A stretch of 64,000 bases of DNA, taken from Lojkania enalia (Eukaryota > Ascomycota > Dothideomycetes > Pleosporales). The DNA is taken from assembly GCA_010094045.1 (NCBI GenBank), contig ML986590.1:132382-196381 (forward strand), written 5' to 3'. Below the pieces are notes generated by a model. It ran no database searches and was not told the DNA's origin. It saw only the letters and a list, made by a program, of their open reading frames with translations. A program made the translations under genes and the position numbers. Positions 58,217-64,000 of the stretch are shown here, piece by piece; the stretch's first letter is position 1; every line of letters begins with the position of its first letter.

Positions 58217-59518
58217 ATGCATATATCCAACCCGGTGTTTCATCTTCTTCCGCTTATACTCCTACCTAGTACATCCGCCCAAAATACAACTGATCCCACT
58301 GAACGCGCTTCACTCGCCTTCAGCACCCTCGAGATCTGGTATGACAGTGAGACAGGTACCTGGAACACGGCAGGATGGTGGCAAGACGCAAATGTCATAA
58401 CAATGATATCGAATCTTGCCAAAGCTTTGCCCAACTCGGGGATCCCGGCCCAAGCGAAAGAAATCTTTACAAATACGCTTCAAAATGCACCAATCAAGAA
58501 CCCTGACCCAGGTCGAGAAAACGGAACAGTTGGGGAGGCAAGCGCAAAGAATGGATACAATAAGATAGTGGATGAGAACGGATTGATCTTGACAACGTAC
58601 CCAGAGGGCTGGGACGAGATAGCCCGCGGCAATATGGTTACCACTGAGGCCAACAATGAGCCTGACCCACAGGACTGGCTCGATGGCTTCTACGATGACG
58701 ATCTTTGGTGGGCACTTGGCTGGATAGGGGCTTACGATACTACGAACGATGTCAAGTACTTGCAACTAGCCGAGGGAATCTTCGAGGCCGTCACAAAGGC
58801 ATGGCCAACACGGTGCGGTAATGGAGGTATCTTCTGGAGATCTGTGAAAGATTATATGAACGCGATTGCGAACGAGCTGTTCCTAAGCACAGCAGCGCAC
58901 TTGGCAAACCGAGCAGATAATAAGACCTATTTTCTAGGCTGGGCAGAGAAGGAGTTGGAATGGTTTCTTGGCACGGGTATGATTAATGAGAGAGGCACTA
59001 TTAACGATGGCTTGACGGAGGATTGTCGCAATAATAATAAGGTACGCCTTGCCATATCTCATGAATAACTTGGCTGTAACAGAGCATGAACCTGACGTGT
59101 ACAGACTGTCTGGAGCTACAACCAAGGCGTAATCGTCGGCGGCCTCGTCGAGCTCAACAAAGCCTCACCCAACTCCAGCTACCTCTCCCTCGCCAGCAAA
59201 ATCGCCAAAGCCGCCATAGATGAATTATCTACTGAGAACGGCATAATACGCGACGTATGCGAGGCCAGCGACTGTGGCGGTGACGGAACCCAATTCAAGG
59301 GCATCTTTATACGGAATTTGCAACTTCTTCATGAAGTTGCGCCAGACGATATTTACGTGAAGACTATTAAGGCGAATGCGGACAGTATATGGTATAATGA
59401 TAGGGAGGAAGATAATCGATTGAGTCTGAAATGGACAGGACCGTTCCTCCAGCCGGGGAATGCTAGTACGCATTCCAGCGCCATGGACGCGCTTGTTGCT
59501 GCTATTACTGTGAAATGA
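58217..59518 (+). CDS. Secreted GH76 family endo-1,6-alpha-mannanase-like enzyme
   Basis: Glycoside hydrolase family 76 protein, acting on alpha-1,6-mannan of fungal or yeast walls outside the cell. Two exons, 58217-59041 and 59105-59518, give 412 aa. A signal peptide is clear (HLLPLILLPSTSA, cleavage near AQN22). The catalytic acidic pair is present in GFYDDDLWWALGWIGAY (DDD at 160-162), with NMVTTEANNEPDPQDWLD before it and YNQGVIVGGLVELNKAS after. NxS/T sites suggest glycosylation. Unlike Dcw1/Dfg5 wall cross-linking members it ends shortly after the domain (MDALVAAITVK) with no GPI-anchor signal, so it is probably a free secreted enzyme. Full-length and intact. Confidence 0.92.
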
Positions 59519-59711
59519 GAGAGAAGAATTGGAATACGATAGATGAAAGCCTTTAAGAATGATTATATATATATCGAAACATTACTTTCTTTATTCGTAG
59601 TCATTATTAACGTCCTCCCATGACCAATTTTAAAATTTCCAAACTGTATTTCATTGGCTCTTATCTGCATCGGCGGTGAATATACTACAACGTCACTTTT
59701 TCTACTATTAT

Positions 59712-60356
59712 CTACGCCTCAACTTGCTTTAATTTCACAAACCTCGCTCCATTTAAATAATCCACCTTCCCCAGCTCCACACCTTTCATCCTAAGAATAT
59801 CATACGCCGTCGTAACATGAAACCAGAAATTTGGATGGGCCCAATACCACAGAAACTCCTGCTCCAGCATACTAATCACAACTTTCCCACTTCTGATTCT
59901 GAACGTGACAGGATTGTTCTCTTTGCCTTCAAACACCTATGTCGATCTCAGCGAGTGCTAAGTCGAGTGAATGGTCGAAACATTGGGAAGTTCGTGAGGG
60001 GAACGAAGAGATTGGATGGGAAGTGATAAACATTACCTTCGGGTCCACATCCTCCAGAATCTTGATAAGCTTCTCAATCTTTTCCCGGAGCTCCTCAAAC
60101 GTTTTCTTGGTATCCTTTATTTTCGACATTCTCGATGCCTCCGACGAAGACAGCAACGGACTTCGCAATATCACTCGCCTGATAGATCTGGTACGGCAAA
60201 GCTTCCATAGTGGGGTGGAGGCGGGCCGAAAGGAGTGCTTCGGAAGGAATGTCATTGGATTTTGGCATGCGCTTCGCCTTTGGCGAGAATAGCGGAGAGA
60301 TTGTAGAGGCCGCGTATGAGAGGGAGAATGGCTGTTTCGTAGAAAGTTGGTGGCAT
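59712..60356 (-). pseudogene. DUF1993 family protein with two single-base frameshifts
   Basis: Small fungal/bacterial protein of unknown function (DUF1993), normally about 170-190 aa. Start ATG 60356 gives MPPTFYETAILPLIRGLYNL as in the family, and the 3' exon 59936-59712 gives FEGKENNPVTFRI through FHVTTAYDILRMKGVELGK, also standard. Exon 1 ends at 60037 with a normal GTAATG donor. Between them the frame changes twice: after EAHAK at an A4 run (plus-strand T 60260-60263), and after IENV at another A4 run (T 60120-60123). Taking each run as one base too long restores family-like order in both places. The coding sense is otherwise intact, so this is either a recent pseudogene or two base-call errors in homopolymers. 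Confidence 0.8.
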
Positions 60357-61020
60357 TTTGTGAGGAGAAATTCGTGGCACGCTTGGAGGCAATGGAATGC
60401 GGTGAAATGGCAGGGACAGTAGTATTGGTCTACCCGGTATATGAGGAACGTTAAGGGTCTTAGACAGACTCGTGGCGACTTCCCATCTTTATGCATGTCC
60501 ATTACCAATCCAACTCGTTTTCTCTAAGGGCGTATGCATTATTGCTAAATGTTTCATCGGCCCAAATTATCACAAGGCAGCCTGATTTCAGATTATCAAT
60601 CACCTTCATTTATTCTTTTCCTATTCGTAGGCTATCTAGTCCATCCGAAGCACAGTTCTTGCTGAAAAAGAAAAATTTTTTTTTGGAAAAAATGCTCTTC
60701 AATTCACGACCATTAAGACCCGCTTACGCATTATAGCCCCGGACTGTGGGAAAGGTCTTATCTCCGGCGCCGAGTGTACATCCTCATCGGTCTAGTAGTT
60801 AATGTAGCAAGGCGGTCAGGTTGCTTCCACAGCGCCTTGCGTGACAGTTATGTCCTGATTTTACTCTTGAGGTAGTTGCTCAGGTTGAAGCGCCGATATC
60901 TGCGAACGCTTTGTAATCGAGCACCAAAGGGTCGCGAGGATTTCCGCATGCAGGCCCATTGTCGAGTGTCTAGTAATCGTTCTAGTCAGTGGAATTATAT
61001 CGTATATTGATATACGGCAG
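60357..61020. other. Intergenic, nothing firmly recognised
   Basis: Between the DUF1993 start and the 3' flank of the adenylation gene. It includes a T/A-rich tract near 60670-60690. No gene supported. Confidence 0.5.
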
Positions 61021-61302
61021 CTAGTAAGGTGAAAGGCAAGTGACTTTGGCTGCTTCATCAAAGGGGCGGTGGTGGTGGGCATTAGGTCCTTGGCGCGACC
61101 CGAGTTTAGTAACCAAACCGCATAACTCTGGTGTAAGAGCCTCAGTGCAAGCTGTTCTCGCGGATTCCAACGCACTCCAGGAATCTGGGGAAGCGAGAGC
61201 TATGTCCATGTCGTTGGAGTGGGGATCGGGGTCGACAGCGACAATCTTCCTGATTCGGCGCATTGATGATGTGGCCTTTACGACACGAAACTCTTCCCAC
61301 AA
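61021..61302 (-). pseudogene. Possible carrier-domain remnant downstream of the adenylation gene
   Basis: A minus-strand frame without an ATG that contains EEFRVVKATSSMRRIRKIVA and then DMDIALASPDSWSALESARTA. The spacing resembles the start of a thiolation domain (helix 1, then a D-S motif followed by helix 2). It has no splice donor joining it to the adenylation exon and soon ends in a stop. This would fit a decayed downstream half of an NRPS-like enzyme, but the similarity is weak. Confidence 0.3.
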
Positions 61303-61356
61303 GACTATTCGTGTAGTATATCAATTTGATTTTATCATTGGAGTAAGTATCTTTTA

Positions 61357-63225
61357 TTAGGCTGTGCCATATGGAGCCGATGCAAACATTTGCTCAATTT
61401 CAGGCTCATAGAGCTTGACCGTTGTTTTCCGTCGTACGATGCCATTTCCAGCTATTGTAAAAGGCTTCTCTTTCTTTGCGAAAATAATCAATCCTTTCTC
61501 GAGGCGCCCTCTGGCATCCACTGAGCCGTTGGCTTCGTCTATTACAGGCCAAATGGCCTCCAGAACGTGCCGCTTTTGCTCTTCCTCTTCGGTGTAATAT
61601 TCTCTCCGCAGCTCAATTATTGCTCCAGGTCTTCTCTTTCCAGTGCCGACGACCAAACAATTCTGCACAGCCGGATGTGTAGTAATTATATTTTCGTGAG
61701 TAATAGGATTGAAATTCATTCCGTCGCTTAAAAATATAATGTCTTCTTTTCTTCCTTCGAGTTTCCAATGATGAGGTTTGGTGGGATGTTTTGTATATAG
61801 ATCTGACATTGAGAATTCTCTCACACCTGGAAGGATGTTGAAGACGCCCTGAAATACGCCTTGGTCAGGATTTTTCTCGAATACTAATTCATAAAGGTCA
61901 GCTACTGGACGCATAATTATTCCATTGAGCACAGGATTAAAGCAGACATACTGCCAATCCTCTGGGTCGGTGCAGTGTTGTACCAGAACACCAGTTTCGC
62001 TGCTCGTAATTATTGTATATAGAGGGATATGTTTCGATATAATATCGCCAGTCTTGGGGGATAAATGACCTAGTTGAAGTTAGCCAAGCACACAGTTAAG
62101 AAGCGCTGGTGAAACCATTACCGCCAACATAGGCAATATACTTAAGCCTTCCGAGCTTCTGCAGTATGTCCGGCCGAGTGGAAATTTCCTCGAGGGTTGC
62201 AGGAAAACAGTTGGCAGAGTCGATGTTTCCATGCTCGAGAACTTGATCGAAGATATCTGCCGTAGCTGAATCAGGGGGCCCAAGGACGGTGACTGTATTG
62301 TTGAAAACAGGTTTCGTAATTCCTATAGCAATTCCAGTTCCATGAAATAACGGTAGAGCATTAAAGCTCCTCCGCACTGAGTCGAATAACGGGCCCCACA
62401 CAGCAGGCCGGCCATCTAGCGGCGACACTAGGTGGTGGGCATCCGTCAATGTGAGCATAGCTTGAGTCCATACCACCGGTTTCGGCAATCTCGTAGAGCC
62501 AGATGTATGAATGACTAGGCACGGATGATTCCTCCCCTCTTCCCAAGTTCTAGTGTAAGGATATAGTTCGCACGGAGTATCGTCAAGTAGGTAGTCTACC
62601 TCGGGCATACACAAACTTTCCATTCTGCATTTCTCTAAAATCCCAGAGACGGGGAATCCAGACGTATGAACGAGAATAGTGCAATCGGTTTTCTTGATTA
62701 GGTCGGCATGACCGGCGACAGAGTTGCGGTGGGAGCTGAATAGAACCTGTGACGTATAAGCGGGGCCACAGTAAAGTATATTTCGCCGCCGACCACAAGC
62801 CGGTACGGAATTCATACCTTGTGGCCGGTTTTCATTCTGTAACGAAGTTAAAACTATGCTTCGGGAGCGTCAGGAGATAGAGAATGTAGTGAATACTAAC
62901 AATGCAACAAGGACAACAAAATGGCGAACGTCGGGATATCCCATGTACAGAACTGTTTCAAACATTGAGCTTCGCCCGATCTCCCTGTGAATGAAGTGGG
63001 CTGTCTTGTTGATTGCATTGGCGAACTGTCTACTTTGAGGCGTGAACAACAGGCGAAGGTTTCTCATTAACTCACGGTTCGAAAGGTAATATCCCGAAAG
63101 CCGTCAACTATGTTAGTTGAGTGTGGACTAGAGAAGCAAATGCGGCTCGGGTCGTCTCGGGCGATTTCATCGATGAGAATGGGTATTAATCGCTTGCCGT
63201 ACGGCAAGTCCTCCGAAGTATCCAT
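61357..63225 (-). CDS. NRPS-like adenylating enzyme, adenylation domain only
   Basis: AMP-forming adenylation domain of the fungal NRPS-like/aminoadipate-reductase type. Five exons: 63225-63076, 63025-62901, 62836-62818 (19 nt), 62746-62122 and 62069-61357, giving 543 aa with phase kept at each join. Recognisable parts: the start YGKRLIPILIDEIARDDPSR, the nucleotide loop LVIHTSGSTRLPKP (179-188 for TSGSTRLPKP), FNALPLFHGTGI, IAYVGGHLSPKTGDI, HPTKPHHWKLEGRKEDII and the C-terminal lysine loop NGIVRRKTTVKLYEPEIEQ. The loop has Arg at 184 where nearly all members have Gly (TSGSTGLPK), which may impair ATP binding. The frame stops right after the adenylation fold; the usual carrier and reductase or thioesterase parts are absent (full members exceed 1000 aa). 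It may therefore be a stand-alone ligase or a truncated, inactive gene. Confidence 0.8.
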
Positions 63226-64000
63226 AACAGTATTCCAGAAAGACATGAGAACAAAAGGACCGAAAAAAAAGAACTGAAGGAAAGGAAATGAGCGTGTGAA
63301 GTGGGATCTATACGGAAAGGACGGAAGGAAATAGTGGGAAAGAATGGGAGGATGCCAGGTTTACCACCAACAAACCATATTCGCCCAATTGAGGGCAACG
63401 GTGCCACTAGCTTTATGCGAAAGCTGAGCGGGTAGACGAGCCATGTCTCAGTGAGCCCACATCCAGCGCCTGTTGAGGCTCACTGTGGCTGAGCAATGCT
63501 AGGACGTCGCGCGGTTGTTTTTGGCGATCGGGGCCCGTGCTTCGTCTGCTCATCCCATAAGCGGCGAGCCTGGGATCGTTGCTGAGCGCTGACAGCACAT
63601 TTGTGCATCTCTAGACGGGAGAAATGCCTGGTGGCAGAGCAAATGGCGGCGCGAGTCGTGCGGGGCGAGGCTGTTGGCCGACGATGTGACGTTGGAGAGT
63701 GCAAGAAAAGCTCAGCGCGGGTCCCCTTTTCAAGGTCCGTGCCCACCTTTCCATTCGTCTCTGACAGCGGCGAGCTCAAACTTGTACGAGTTTACGACCA
63801 CGGATTCGATACTAACCGGCGACGCATCTAGAAATAACTCCAGCTGAGCAATACATTGGTCGGCTTCAGACTAGACTTTCCCTTTCCTCACACCCGCAAA
63901 GCACGCCAGCGCGCCATCACACAGCGCCGCTGGCATTGCTCAGGATCGATAGCGCGTATGCAAGAGGCGTTCAGAGGAAGGGGCGTCAAATCTCCGCACT
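63226..64000. other. Upstream region of the adenylation gene, no supported gene
   Basis: Becomes GC-rich toward the window end (63600-64000). Frames on both strands overlap here without any family resemblance; a gene starting beyond the window cannot be excluded. Confidence 0.5.

Noticed and set aside
1..64000. tRNA, rRNA, CRISPR or telomere repeats
   Set aside because: I looked for tRNA T-loop signatures, direct-repeat arrays and TTAGGG tracts and found none; a covariance-model scan would be needed to be sure for tRNAs.

Overview
The window looks like nuclear DNA of a filamentous ascomycete (Pezizomycotina). Most genes carry short introns of about 50-70 nt with GT..AG ends and CTAAC/CTGAC-like branch points. 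The protein families are typical of these fungi: fungal rhodopsin-domain membrane proteins, a Zn2Cys6 regulator, DUF1996-WSC, a NACHT-ankyrin NLR, and GH76. Placement below that (perhaps Leotiomycetes) is a guess. Exon borders were worked out by hand from splice signals, reading phase and family conservation.

Layout. 1-12.8 kb is AT-rich and gene-poor. It holds two convergent rhodopsin-domain genes (2369-3904 +, 8951-10273 -) around a 5-kb gap with LTR relics. 12.8-21.5 kb holds a delta-12-type fatty acid desaturase, mitochondrial DNA polymerase gamma (MIP1) and, divergent from it, a RING ligase with SUMO-interacting motifs (SLX8-like). 22.5-38.9 kb is an island of fungal self/non-self-type genes: a DUF7708-NACHT-ankyrin NLR, a flavin amine oxidase, an unresolved RS-rich locus, a C2H2-PHD-RRM fusion gene, a DUF7580 gene and a small secreted protein. 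40.2-43.2 kb has a Ser/Pro-rich conserved protein and a Gfo/Idh/MocA oxidoreductase. 43.8-44.8 kb is a DUF1996-WSC pseudogene whose nonsense codons fit C-to-T mutation at CpA (RIP). 46.8-48.9 kb is a divergent housekeeping pair, SNU13 and VMA3, built from very short exons. 50.3-51.5 kb carries a solo LTR with a perfect target duplication. 51.7-56.0 kb is a divergent pair of MFS drug transporter and Zn2Cys6 factor. 58.2-63.2 kb has a secreted GH76 mannanase, a frameshifted DUF1993 gene and an adenylation-only NRPS-like gene.

How it works together. Housekeeping genes (MIP1, SNU13, VMA3, SLX8-like) sit in compact divergent pairs. Accessory genes are separated by AT-rich, repeat-bearing DNA with at least two decayed genes. 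The points most worth a second look are the C2H2-PHD-RRM fusion opposite a DUF7580 gene inside the NLR island, the RIP-like pseudogene, and the solo LTRs with readable 5-bp target duplications.
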